Both the position numbers and the translations under genes were made by a program. The notes below the pieces were generated by a model. It worked only from the letters and a program-made list of their open reading frames with translations, did not search any database and was not told where the DNA came from. From an uncultured Oscillibacter sp. (GTDB lineage Bacteria; Bacillota; Clostridia; Oscillospirales; Oscillospiraceae), in the NCBI GenBank assembly GCA_937884915.1, contig CALAAN010000233.1:1-7130 (forward strand): DNA of 7,130 bases. The letters run 5' to 3'. This document shows, in pieces, positions 1 through 6,055 of the stretch. Numbering within the stretch: the first letter of the stretch is position 1; each line of letters starts with the position of its first letter.

Positions 1-1
1 T

Positions 2-418
2 GGCGCGGCGGTGTTTTATGCGACGGTAATCCTGCTCAACAAGTCCATCCATCAGGTCGAAGGCATCCACCGCACGTTTTTGCAGTTTTTGTCTGCCATC
101 GTCGTGCTCATCCCCTATGTGCTCTCGACGAGCGGCATCACGCTCGGCTCTCTCAATGCCGTCGGCTGGGTCAATCTTCTCATCGTCGGCTTTGTCCACA
201 CGGGCGTCATGTATTGCCTGTACTTCTCGTCGCTCAAGGAGCTGCCCGGACAGGAGGCGGCGATTTTAAGCTATATCGACCCCCTTGTCGCCGTCCTCGT
301 CTCCGTCACCCTGCTCGGCGAGAGCATGACCGTCACGCAAGTCATCGGCGGCGCCCTCATCTTGGGCTTCACCCTCTTAAACGAACTCTCCCCCACCCCC
401 CAAGCGAAAAAGAAGTAA
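2..418 (+). CDS. EamA/DMT-family permease, C-terminal part (5' end outside window)
   Basis: This is the last ~138 residues of an inner-membrane permease of the drug/metabolite transporter superfamily. The frame is open from base 2 to a TAA at 416-418, so the true start lies upstream; the GTG at 11 is internal. Counting from that GTG, hydrophobic segments lie at about residues 22-41, 50-71, 82-101 and 108-124, matching the last helices of the second EamA repeat. The stretch ILSYIDPLVAVLVSVTLLGE is the typical EamA pattern of a helix with a central Pro followed by an LGE turn. The tail (PTPQAKKK) is short and basic, as expected for a cytoplasmic end. Substrate cannot be told from sequence: the family includes exporters of amino acids, metabolites and drugs, and many uncharacterised members. 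It is convergent with the M23 peptidase gene, with a structured non-coding stretch between them. Confidence 0.88.
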   Translation, partial: GAAVFYATVILLNKSIHQVEGIHRTFLQFLSAIVVLIPYVLSTSGITLGSLNAVGWVNLLIVGFVHTGVMYCLYFSSLKELPGQEAAILSYIDPLVAVLVSVTLLGESMTVTQVIGGALILGFTLLNELSPTPQAKKK

Positions 419-440
419 CTCCCGCAAATCACGCCAAAAC

Positions 441-487
441 GCGTCGCAGACTTTGCGCCCACAAATATTAAAAGCGTCGCAGACTTT
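441..487. repeat. 14-bp direct repeat, two copies 33 bp apart
   Basis: GCGTCGCAGACTTT occurs at 441-454 and again at 474-487. Each copy is followed by GCGCCC, directly in the first and after one extra C in the second, so the similarity extends to about 20 bases. The second copy runs into a 9-bp hairpin (485-493 with 498-506). This forms the left edge of the palindrome-rich element. Confidence 0.8.
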
Positions 488-660
488 CGCGCCCGCAGGC
501 GCGAAATAAATTGAAATCGTAAATTCCGACGTCACCGTCGTGGCATTACGATTCCCGCGCCCTTTCGGGCGCGCCAATCGTGCCACTTCCTCGAAACCGG
601 CTCGCTTCATCCGCCACTGGCGGCGCTTCGCCGATTTCCACGTGCGTGACAAAAAACGCC

Positions 661-726
661 TCACAGCCCGCAAGTGTGGAAATCGCCCGCCGTTGGCGGG
701 CGATTTATGCGCGCAGCGGGCTGTGA
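661..726. repeat. Nested inverted repeats (cruciform-like)
   Basis: An outer 10-bp inverted repeat, TCACAGCCCG (661-670) and CGGGCTGTGA (717-726), encloses a perfect 12-bp stem (680-691 with 695-706) closed by a 3-base loop GTT. No T-run follows on either strand, so it is unlike an intrinsic terminator. It is the right edge of the structured intergenic element. Confidence 0.8.
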
Positions 727-733
727 TCCCCCC

Positions 734-779
734 TAAAAATAGAGGCCGCTCAGCCATAGCTGAGCGGCCTCTATTTTTA
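734..779. terminator. Bidirectional intrinsic terminator
   Basis: A perfect 21-bp inverted repeat (734-754 with 759-779) has a 4-base loop CATA. The GC-rich core is flanked by A-runs and T-runs on both sides, so it can end transcripts from either direction. It separates the permease gene (+) from the M23 peptidase gene (-). On the minus strand the TAA stop codon of the peptidase (779-777) forms the first bases of the stem. Confidence 0.9.
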
Positions 780-1526
780 ATTCAAGAATTCTGCTGGGTC
801 GCAGGGAATGCCGTCTTTCGTCACTGAAAAATGCAGATGTGCCGGCATCGAGAATTCGGCGATCGAGCTGCCGCCGACCGCACCGATGACCTCGCCCGCG
901 GAGACGTACTGCCCCTCGCCGACGCCCGGCGAGCTGCGGAGGTTCGCGTACGTCGTCTCATACCCGTCGTCGTGCGCGATGGTCACGAGCGTGCCCATCA
1001 TGTCGTCGTCGCGCACCGCCGTCACAACGCCGCTGCACGCGGCGATCACCTGTGTGCCGACCTCGGCGGCGATGTCGATGCCGTCGTGCGTGCGCCAGTC
1101 GCCAAGCGTCTCGTTATACGTGAGCTCGTCGACCGAAAACGCCGCGATCTCCTCTCCCACGAGCGGCGCGACCACGAGCCGCGGGGCGACGGGCTGCGCG
1201 TCCGTCCCGCTCTCCATCGCTGGGATGGTATCCTCCACGCCCGTGGCCTCATCCATCACGGTGAGGTCCTCGGGCGGCTCCTCCACCGACTCTGCCGGCT
1301 TTGCAATCTCCTGCGGAAGCGGTGCTTCCGGCATCTGCGGCGTCTCGTCCTCAAGCGGCAGCTCCACCTGCGAGGAGACGTTCTCTGCGTCCTTGTCCGT
1401 CGTATTTTTCGGCAGCAGCGTCCAATAGCCCGCGACGGCCAGCGCCGTCACACCGAGGAACAGGGCTATGTATAAGCCCGTCCCGCCGAAGAAGTGCCGC
1501 TTTGCGCGGCCGTTCGATCCTGCCAT
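777..1526 (-). CDS. Membrane-anchored M23/LytM metallopeptidase, SpoIIQ-like
   Basis: This 249-residue protein has one N-terminal membrane anchor (about residues 17-38) after a short basic head. A Pro/Glu-rich linker (about 42-115) follows, then a C-terminal LytM domain (about 130-249). Zinc ligands are all present: His147 and Asp151 in the HxxxD motif (THDGID), and His232 in the HxH motif (His230-Leu-His232). M23 enzymes cleave peptide cross-links in peptidoglycan, here on the outer face of the membrane. The segment around LTYNETLGDWRTHDGIDIA and the single-anchor layout resemble clostridial SpoIIQ, the forespore partner of SpoIIIAH in engulfment. Unlike the Bacillus subtilis protein, clostridial SpoIIQ keeps the catalytic His. 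The alternative is a vegetative cell-wall hydrolase. The ATG at 1526 is preceded by AAAGGA at 1533-1538. The gene has terminators on both sides, so it is probably transcribed alone. No clear promoter was found; a small stem (1541-1545/1549-1553) sits just upstream of the ribosome binding site. Confidence 0.88.
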   Translation of the reverse strand: MAGSNGRAKRHFFGGTGLYIALFLGVTALAVAGYWTLLPKNTTDKDAENVSSQVELPLEDETPQMPEAPLPQEIAKPAESVEEPPEDLTVMDEATGVEDTIPAMESGTDAQPVAPRLVVAPLVGEEIAAFSVDELTYNETLGDWRTHDGIDIAAEVGTQVIAACSGVVTAVRDDDMMGTLVTIAHDDGYETTYANLRSSPGVGEGQYVSAGEVIGAVGGSSIAEFSMPAHLHFSVTKDGIPCDPAEFLN

Positions 1527-1573
1527 GATTCATCCTTTCCGCCGCTTCGCGGCTCGTGCGAAAATTGCGAGCA

Positions 1574-1612
1574 AAAAAGCTCTGACGGTAGTGTGTACCG
1601 TCAGAGCTTTTT
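1574..1612 (-). terminator. Intrinsic terminator after gpmI
   Basis: A perfect 17-bp stem (1574-1590 with 1596-1612) with a 5-base loop starts 23 bases after the gpmI stop. On the minus strand it ends in a run of six T residues (1578-1573). It is nearly symmetrical and could also work on the plus strand. It closes the glycolytic gene block and isolates the M23 gene. Confidence 0.9.
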
Positions 1613-1635
1613 CTAAACATGGCAGATTCAATTTT

Positions 1636-3150
1636 TTAGCGGACGATCAGCGTCTTGCCGTCCATTTCCGCAGGCTGCTCAAGGCCCATCACGTCGAGGA
1701 TCGTCGGCGCGATGTCAGCAAGTCTGCCCTCGCGCAGCTCCGTGCCCGCGCCGCAGAGGATGAAGGGCACCGGATTCGTCGTGTGCGCGGTCATCGGGCT
1801 CTTGCCGTCGGCTTGCAGCATCTGTTCGACGTTGCCGTGGTCGGCGGTGATCATCGCGATGCCGCCCATCTTGAGCGTCGCCTCCACGACCTGACCGACG
1901 CACTCGTCGACGGTCTCAACGGCCTTGACGGCGGCGTCGAACACGCCCGTGTGGCCGACCATGTCGCAGTTGGCAAAGTTCAGGATGATGACGTCGTACT
2001 TGCCGGACTCGATGCGCTCGACGCACTTGTCGGCGACCTCGTGCGCGCTCATCTCGGGCTGGAGGTCGTAGGTCGCGACCTTCGGGGACGGAACAAGCAC
2101 ACGGTCCTCGCCGGGATACGGCTCCTCGACGCCGCCGTTGAAGAAGAACGTGACATGCGCGTACTTCTCGGTCTCGGCAATGCGCAGCTGGGTCATGCCC
2201 ATCTTGCTCAGATACTCGCCAAGGCCGTTTTTCACGCTGATGCGCGGGAAAGCGACGAGCACGTTCGGCATGGTCGCGTCATACTCGGTGTTGCAGACGT
2301 AGGTGAGCGGGAAGAATTCGCGCTTGAAGCCGTCGAACGCGGGGTCGACGAACGCGCGCGTGATCTCGCGGGCGCGGTCAGGGCGGTAGTTGAAGAAGAT
2401 GACCGAGTCGTTGTCGGAGATCATACCGTCCTTGTCGCAGACGATGGGCTCGACGAATTCGTCCGTCACGCCGTTCTTATAGCTCTCCTCGATGGCGTGG
2501 ATCGGGTCGCTGTCCTGCACGCCCTCGCCGTAGACGAGCGCGTCATAGGCATTCTCAAGGCGGTCCCAGCGCTTGTCACGGTCCATCGCGTAGTAGCGGC
2601 CCATGACCGTCGCGATCTTGCCGACGCCGAGCTCCTTGCACTTTTCCATGGTCTTTGCCACAAAGTCGCGGCCGGAGGTCGGGGGCGTGTCGCGCCCGTC
2701 GAGGAAAGCGTGGATATAGACGCGCTTTAAGCCCTTGATGTGCGCCATTTTCAAAAGCGCGTAGAGATGGTCGAGCGTGGAGTGCACGCCGCCGGTGGAG
2801 TGCAGACCGTAAAGGTGCAGCGCAGAGCCCTTTTCGAGGCAGTCGTCCATCGCCTTGTTGTAGGCGGGATTTTCAAAGAAGGTGCCGTCCTCAATGGAGC
2901 GGGTAATGCGCGGCAGGTCCTGGAACACGACGCGGCCGCCTCCGATGTTGGTGTGGCCGACCTCGCTGTTGCCCATCTGGCCCGCGGGCAGACCCACGTC
3001 AAGGCCCGAGGCCTGGAGCGTGGTGTGGGCGTACTCGGCAAAAAGGCCGTCGAGCACGGGGGTGTTGGCCGCGCGCACGGCGTTGCCGACGGTATTGTCG
3101 GACAGGCCGAAGCCGTCCATGATGATCAATGTGGTGGGAGTCTTATTCAT
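1636..3150 (-). CDS. gpmI: 2,3-bisphosphoglycerate-independent phosphoglycerate mutase
   Basis: GpmI converts 3-phosphoglycerate to 2-phosphoglycerate in glycolysis using two metal ions (usually Mn2+) and a phosphoserine intermediate. The protein is 504 residues, close to the family's usual ~510. Active-site elements all appear: Asp12 in MDGFG, nucleophile Ser62 in GQMGNSEVGH, His123, DGRD at 151-154, Arg185 and Arg191, RPDRAR at 257-262, and Lys329. The metal ligands are Asp396 and His400 (CDMVGH), Asp437-His438 (ADHGN) and His456. It belongs to the alkaline phosphatase superfamily and is soluble. It is the last gene of the pgk-tpiA-gpmI block, 12 bases after the tpiA stop, and is followed by an intrinsic terminator. 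The ATG at 3150 is fixed by an AAGGAGG seven bases upstream. In spore formers the Mn2+ and pH sensitivity of this enzyme lets 3-phosphoglycerate build up in the spore; whether that applies here is unknown. Confidence 0.98.
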   Translation of the reverse strand: MNKTPTTLIIMDGFGLSDNTVGNAVRAANTPVLDGLFAEYAHTTLQASGLDVGLPAGQMGNSEVGHTNIGGGRVVFQDLPRITRSIEDGTFFENPAYNKAMDDCLEKGSALHLYGLHSTGGVHSTLDHLYALLKMAHIKGLKRVYIHAFLDGRDTPPTSGRDFVAKTMEKCKELGVGKIATVMGRYYAMDRDKRWDRLENAYDALVYGEGVQDSDPIHAIEESYKNGVTDEFVEPIVCDKDGMISDNDSVIFFNYRPDRAREITRAFVDPAFDGFKREFFPLTYVCNTEYDATMPNVLVAFPRISVKNGLGEYLSKMGMTQLRIAETEKYAHVTFFFNGGVEEPYPGEDRVLVPSPKVATYDLQPEMSAHEVADKCVERIESGKYDVIILNFANCDMVGHTGVFDAAVKAVETVDECVGQVVEATLKMGGIAMITADHGNVEQMLQADGKSPMTAHTTNPVPFILCGAGTELREGRLADIAPTILDVMGLEQPAEMDGKTLIVR

Positions 3151-3157
3151 AAATTTT

Positions 3158-3165
3158 CCTCCTTA
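3158..3165 (-). promoter_or_regulatory. gpmI ribosome binding site overlapping the tpiA stop codon
   Basis: On the minus strand the sequence TAAGGAGG contains the tpiA TAA stop (3165-3163) and a near-perfect Shine-Dalgarno AAGGAGG (3164-3158), seven bases before the gpmI ATG. Ribosomes finishing tpiA would end on the gpmI binding site, which suggests translational coupling. Confidence 0.85.
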
Positions 3166-3936
3166 CTCCTGATTGGCAGCATGGACGATCTCCATCAGGG
3201 CCTTGGGGTCGAGCGAAGCGCCGCCGATCAGGCCTCCGTCGATGTCCTCGTGCGAGAGCAGTTCGCGGGCGTTTTCGCCCTTCATCGAGCCGCCGTACTG
3301 AATGGTCACGCTGCGGGCAACGCGCGCGCCGTACTGCGCGCGGATGAGCGAGCGGATGTAGGTGCAGACCTCGGCGGCCTGCTCGCCCGTGGCGGTCTTG
3401 CCTGTGCCGATGGCCCAGATGGGCTCATAGGCGATGACGCAGCGGCGCATCTGCTCGGCGCTGACGCCCGCGAGCGCGGATTTTACCTGAAGCGCGATGA
3501 GCTCTATCGTCACGCCCATTTCGCGCTGGGTGAGGCTCTCGCCCACGCAGATGATGGGGTTCAATCCCGCCTCGAGCGCGGCGAGGACCTTTTTGTTGAC
3601 GGTCTCATCCGTTTCGCCGAAGAGGGCGCGGCGCTCGCTGTGGCCGACGATGACATAGCGCACGCCGAGGTCGGCGAGCATGTCGGCGGAAATCTCGCCG
3701 GTGTAGGCGCCGCTCTTTTCAAAGTAGACGTTCTGCGCGCCGACGGCGATGCGGCTGTCCTTGAACGCGCGCACGGCGGCGGAAAGGTCTGCCGCGGGCA
3801 CGCAGACGACGATGTCGCACCACTTGGTTTTGGGAAGGATGGCCTTGAACTGTTCGGCAAAGGCCTTGGTCTCGCTGGGAGTCTTGTTCATTTTCCAGTT
3901 GCCTGCGATGATGGTCTTACGGTATCTGCGATTCAT
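3163..3936 (-). CDS. tpiA: Triosephosphate isomerase
   Basis: TpiA interconverts dihydroxyacetone phosphate and glyceraldehyde 3-phosphate as a homodimeric TIM barrel in the cytoplasm. At 257 residues it is the usual length. Catalytic residues are visible: Asn13 and Lys15 in AGNWKMNK, His99 in VGHSERR, and the base Glu171 in AYEPIWAIGTGKTA, which also holds the mobile loop 6. The phosphate-binding YGGSM is at 214-218 and the GGLIGGASL segment at 234-242. The ATG at 3936 is the only sensible start. Its AGGAG (3949-3953) sits 12 bases upstream, longer than the seven-base spacing of pgk, trmL and gpmI, so translation could be somewhat weaker. A 75-base gap separates it from the pgk stop; I saw no terminator or strong promoter in that gap. 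Confidence 0.98.
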   Translation of the reverse strand: MNRRYRKTIIAGNWKMNKTPSETKAFAEQFKAILPKTKWCDIVVCVPAADLSAAVRAFKDSRIAVGAQNVYFEKSGAYTGEISADMLADLGVRYVIVGHSERRALFGETDETVNKKVLAALEAGLNPIICVGESLTQREMGVTIELIALQVKSALAGVSAEQMRRCVIAYEPIWAIGTGKTATGEQAAEVCTYIRSLIRAQYGARVARSVTIQYGGSMKGENARELLSHEDIDGGLIGGASLDPKALMEIVHAANQE

Positions 3937-4011
3937 GTTGGGTCTTTTCTCCTGTTACTTGTCTAAGTCTAAGATCTATGCGAATATTTTGAAAATCAAT
4001 CGTGATTTTTC

Positions 4012-5280
4012 TCACTTGTCCAAAAGGCACGCAACGCCCGGCAGCTCCTTGCCTTCCAGGAACTCGAGCGACGCGCCGCCGCCGGTCGAAATGTGCGTGA
4101 TCTTGTCGGCAAAGCCGAGCTGCTCGGCCGCCGCCGCACTGTCGCCGCCGCCGATGATCGTGACCGCGCCGCTCTCGGCGAGCGCCCTGGCCATGGCCTT
4201 GGTGCCGTTTGCAAAGGCGGGGAACTCAAAAACGCCCATGGGGCCGTTCCACACGATCGTGCCTGCGCCCTTCGTCGCCGCGCAGAAGAGCTCGACAGTC
4301 TTGGGGCCGATGTCCATGCCCATCATATCCGCGGGAATGTGCATCGCGTCGACAACGTGGGGTTCTGCGCCGGCGGAGAACTCCGTCGCCGCGACCGCGT
4401 CGACCGGCAGCAGGAGCCTGACGCCCTTCTGCTTTGCCTTTTCGATCATTTCGAGCGCGTAGGCGCACTTGTCCTCTTCAAGCAGGGACTTGCCGATCTC
4501 GCCGCCCTGCGCCTTGGAGAACGTGTAGGACATGCCGCCGCCGATGATGACGGTGTCGGCCTTGTCGAGTAAGTTGTTGATGACAGCGATCTTGTCGCTG
4601 ACCTTTGCGCCGCCGAGCACCGCGACGAACGGGCGCCTGGGATCGTCGAGCGCCTTGCCCATGACCTCAAGCTCCTTGGCGACAAGTAAGCCAGACACGG
4701 CGGGAAGATACGCTGCCACGCCCGCGGTGGAGGCGTGCGCGCGGTGCACCGTGCCGAACGCGTCGGAGACGTACAGCTCCGCCATCGAGGCGAGCGCCTT
4801 GGCAAGCTCGGGGTCGTTCTTGGTCTCGCCTACTTCAAAGCGGGTATTTTCGAGCAGCATGATCTCGCCGCCCTTGAGTGCCGCGGCCTTGGCCTTGGCA
4901 TCCTCGCCGACGACGTCGTGCGCGAAGATGACGGGCTTGCCGAGAAGCTCGGACAGGCGCTTGGCGACGGGCGCGAGCGTCAGCTTGTCGAGAGACTTTT
5001 TCCACTTCTCCTCAGTCAGCGTTGCGGGGTCCTTGCCCTTTTCGGTCTGCTTTTTCACCCATTTATCAAACTTGGGCTCGGGCTTGCCGAGGTGCGAGCA
5101 GGCGATGACCGCCGCGCCGTGGTCGAGCAGGTACCGGATGGTCGGAAGAGCGGCCACGATGCGCTTGTCCGAGGTGATCTCGCCGGTCTCCTTGTCCTGG
5201 GGCACATTGAAATCGCAGCGCAGCAGCACCTTCTTGCCGCTCACGTCCACATCGAGAACAGTCTTCTTGTTATAATTCAT
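4012..5280 (-). CDS. pgk: Phosphoglycerate kinase with a lysine-rich insertion
   Basis: Pgk transfers the acyl phosphate of 1,3-bisphosphoglycerate to ADP, giving 3-phosphoglycerate and ATP. Signatures in order: RCDFNVP (21-27, 3-phosphoglycerate site), Arg40, SHLGKP (62-67), ENTRF (144-148), HRAHAST (179-185), GGAKVSDK (223-230), the nucleotide site IGGGMSYTF (246-254), NGPMGVFEF (345-353), and GGGDSAAA with STGGGASLEF (377-384, 398-407). The protein is 422 residues, against about 394 for Bacillus subtilis. The extra length is mostly a ~25-residue lysine-rich insertion at about 68-99, directly after the substrate-binding SHLGKP. The usual Arg of HLGRP is Lys66, a change I recall in other clostridial enzymes. 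The ATG at 5280 is supported by AGGAGG (5288-5293) seven bases upstream. It follows trmL by 57 bases and precedes tpiA. No gap gene is adjacent within the window. Confidence 0.98.
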   Translation of the reverse strand: MNYNKKTVLDVDVSGKKVLLRCDFNVPQDKETGEITSDKRIVAALPTIRYLLDHGAAVIACSHLGKPEPKFDKWVKKQTEKGKDPATLTEEKWKKSLDKLTLAPVAKRLSELLGKPVIFAHDVVGEDAKAKAAALKGGEIMLLENTRFEVGETKNDPELAKALASMAELYVSDAFGTVHRAHASTAGVAAYLPAVSGLLVAKELEVMGKALDDPRRPFVAVLGGAKVSDKIAVINNLLDKADTVIIGGGMSYTFSKAQGGEIGKSLLEEDKCAYALEMIEKAKQKGVRLLLPVDAVAATEFSAGAEPHVVDAMHIPADMMGMDIGPKTVELFCAATKGAGTIVWNGPMGVFEFPAFANGTKAMARALAESGAVTIIGGGDSAAAAEQLGFADKITHISTGGGASLEFLEGKELPGVACLLDK

Positions 5281-5337
5281 GTTGTTTCCTCCTCATACAC
5301 ATACGATTTGGTTACTCATTTGAAACGAATTCGGGTC

Positions 5338-5832
5338 TCACGCTTTTTCCAGCATTTCCCCCTCGTGCTTGAGGCTGGGAAAGCCCGTCTGCCGCAGCGC
5401 CTCATACGTCAGGATCGCCACGGAGTTCGACAGGTTCAGGCTGCGCGCCTCCTTGCGCATCGGCAGGCGGATGCAGCGCTCATAGTGCGCCGCTCTGAAA
5501 TCTTCAGGCAGGCCCGCGGTCTCCTTTCCGAAAAAGAGCCAGCAGCCGTCCCTGAATTCCGCCTGACAGTAGTCCTGCGGGGCCTTCGTTGTGGCGAGCC
5601 AGCAGTCTCTTTCCGCCTCGGGATGCTTTGCAAAAAGGTCGGCTAAATTTTCATACACGCTGATCTCCACAAGGTACCAGTAATCGAGCCCCGCGCGCTT
5701 GACGGCGCGGTCGGAAATGTCGAACCCGAGAGGCTTGATGAGGTGCAGGTGCGCTCCCGTCGCCGCGCAGGTGCGCGCGATATTGCCGCAGTTTTGCGGG
5801 ATCTCCGGCTCGACGAGCACGATATTCAGCAT
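5338..5832 (-). CDS. trmL: tRNA (cytidine/uridine-34-2'-O)-methyltransferase
   Basis: TrmL (YibK) methylates the 2'-O of the wobble nucleotide in certain leucine tRNAs using S-adenosylmethionine. This 164-residue protein is a minimal SPOUT/SpoU enzyme, close to the 157 residues of Escherichia coli TrmL. Family motifs are clear: the N-terminal LVEPEIPQNCGNIART (6-21), LIKPLGF (31-37), the cofactor-knot GKETAGLPE (102-110), and IRLPM with RSLNLSNSVAI (121-125 and 130-140). A longer reading from 5892 would add 20 residues unlike the family. The ATG at 5832 is chosen because it begins MLNIVLVEPEIPQN and has AGGAGG (5840-5845) seven bases upstream. The longer reading would also start inside the -35 box of the predicted promoter. 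It heads the minus-strand block that includes the glycolytic genes and is divergent from the GlmU homologue. Confidence 0.95.
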   Translation of the reverse strand: MLNIVLVEPEIPQNCGNIARTCAATGAHLHLIKPLGFDISDRAVKRAGLDYWYLVEISVYENLADLFAKHPEAERDCWLATTKAPQDYCQAEFRDGCWLFFGKETAGLPEDFRAAHYERCIRLPMRKEARSLNLSNSVAILTYEALRQTGFPSLKHEGEMLEKA

Positions 5833-5863
5833 GAAAGCGCCTCCTCCACGCGAAAGTTTTATC

Positions 5864-5892
5864 ATTGTACCGCAAAAATATTGCGAATTCAA
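5864..5892 (-). promoter_or_regulatory. Predicted sigma-A-type promoter of trmL (and possibly pgk-tpiA-gpmI)
   Basis: On the minus strand, TTGAAT (5892-5887) and TACAAT (5869-5864) are separated by exactly 17 bases, matching 4 of 6 and 5 of 6 consensus positions. The -10 box ends about 30 bases before the trmL ATG. The spacer contains an inverted repeat, CGCAA (5871-5875) and TTGCG (5881-5885), that could be an operator. Confidence 0.7.
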
Positions 5893-5951
5893 CCTAAAAT
5901 GCAGTCTTTTGAAACGAAATTTTGAAAATGCGAAAGCAAAGCGTCCAAATC

Positions 5952-6010
5952 AAAAAAATTTTTGTTTTTTTGTGATAAAAGGTGGATTTTTCGGGCATCT
6001 TTGCTATAAT
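5952..6010 (+). promoter_or_regulatory. Predicted promoter of the GlmU homologue (extended -10, AT-tract upstream)
   Basis: A perfect TATAAT at 6005-6010 is preceded by TGC (6002-6004), giving an extended -10 element. No good -35 is seen at the right spacing: GTGGAT and TGGATT near 5983-5988 are weak. An A/T tract at about 5952-5971 lies where an UP element would be. The -10 ends 45 bases before the ATG at 6056, so the leader is short (about 40 bases). Confidence 0.75.
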
Positions 6011-6040
6011 GACGTTAATAGAGAGTAAAGTAAGTTGAGA

Positions 6041-6046
6041 AGGGAG
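6041..6046 (+). promoter_or_regulatory. Ribosome binding site deciding the start of the GlmU homologue
   Basis: AGGGAG lies nine bases before the ATG at 6056. Another in-frame ATG at 6047 directly abuts this site and is too close to use it, so 6056 is preferred. The difference is only three residues. Confidence 0.75.
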
Positions 6047-6055
6047 ATGACCCCA

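Larger units (their letters stand above)
419..733. repeat. Palindrome-rich non-coding intergenic element
   Basis: This stretch has no convincing gene. It holds a 14-bp direct repeat (441-454 and 474-487) and a series of inverted repeats. The stems are 485-493/498-506, 515-522/546-553 enclosing 527-531/536-540, 556-562/567-573, 621-625/629-633, 680-691/695-706, and an outer 661-670/717-726. Some stems compete: 633-641 can pair with 676-684, and 549-553 with 576-580. The short open frames that cross it are broken up by these palindromes and resemble no protein. It lies between two convergent genes, a usual site for dispersed palindromic repeats (REP/BIME- or MITE-like). No transposase or obvious target-site duplication is visible, so mobility is only an inference. 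A structured RNA trailing the permease transcript is the alternative. Confidence 0.7.

Noticed and set aside
441..487. CRISPR-like repeat spacing of the 14-bp direct repeat
   Set aside because: There are only two copies, the repeat is too short, and there are no further units or cas genes.
377..757. Open frames through the intergenic element (minus strand here, and 540-827 on the plus strand)
   Set aside because: They run through palindromes and terminator arms, overlap the 3' ends of real genes and show no motif.
1468..2730. Open frame of 420 codons on the plus strand
   Set aside because: It is antisense to the start of the M23 gene and most of gpmI, both of which are certain. Its composition (rich in Arg, Ala, Val, Asp, His) is what GC-rich codons give when read backwards, and it has no recognisable motif.
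2740..3966. Open frame of 408 codons on the plus strand
   Set aside because: It is antisense to gpmI and all of tpiA. It has no domain and is explained by GC-rich third positions.
3961..3973. Tandem GTCTAA repeat between pgk and tpiA
   Set aside because: Two 6-base copies are too short to mean anything without comparison to other genomes.
5281..5337. Possible separate promoter between trmL and pgk
   Set aside because: TTTCAA with TATGTG at a 16-base spacing is a poor match, so I do not call it. A weak promoter cannot be excluded.
4735..5646. Open frame of 303 codons on the plus strand
   Set aside because: It is antisense to pgk and trmL, with no family resemblance.
5833..5892. Longer N-terminus for TrmL starting at 5892
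   Set aside because: The extra 20 residues do not fit the family. The start would lie inside the predicted -35 box, while the ATG at 5832 has an ideal ribosome binding site.
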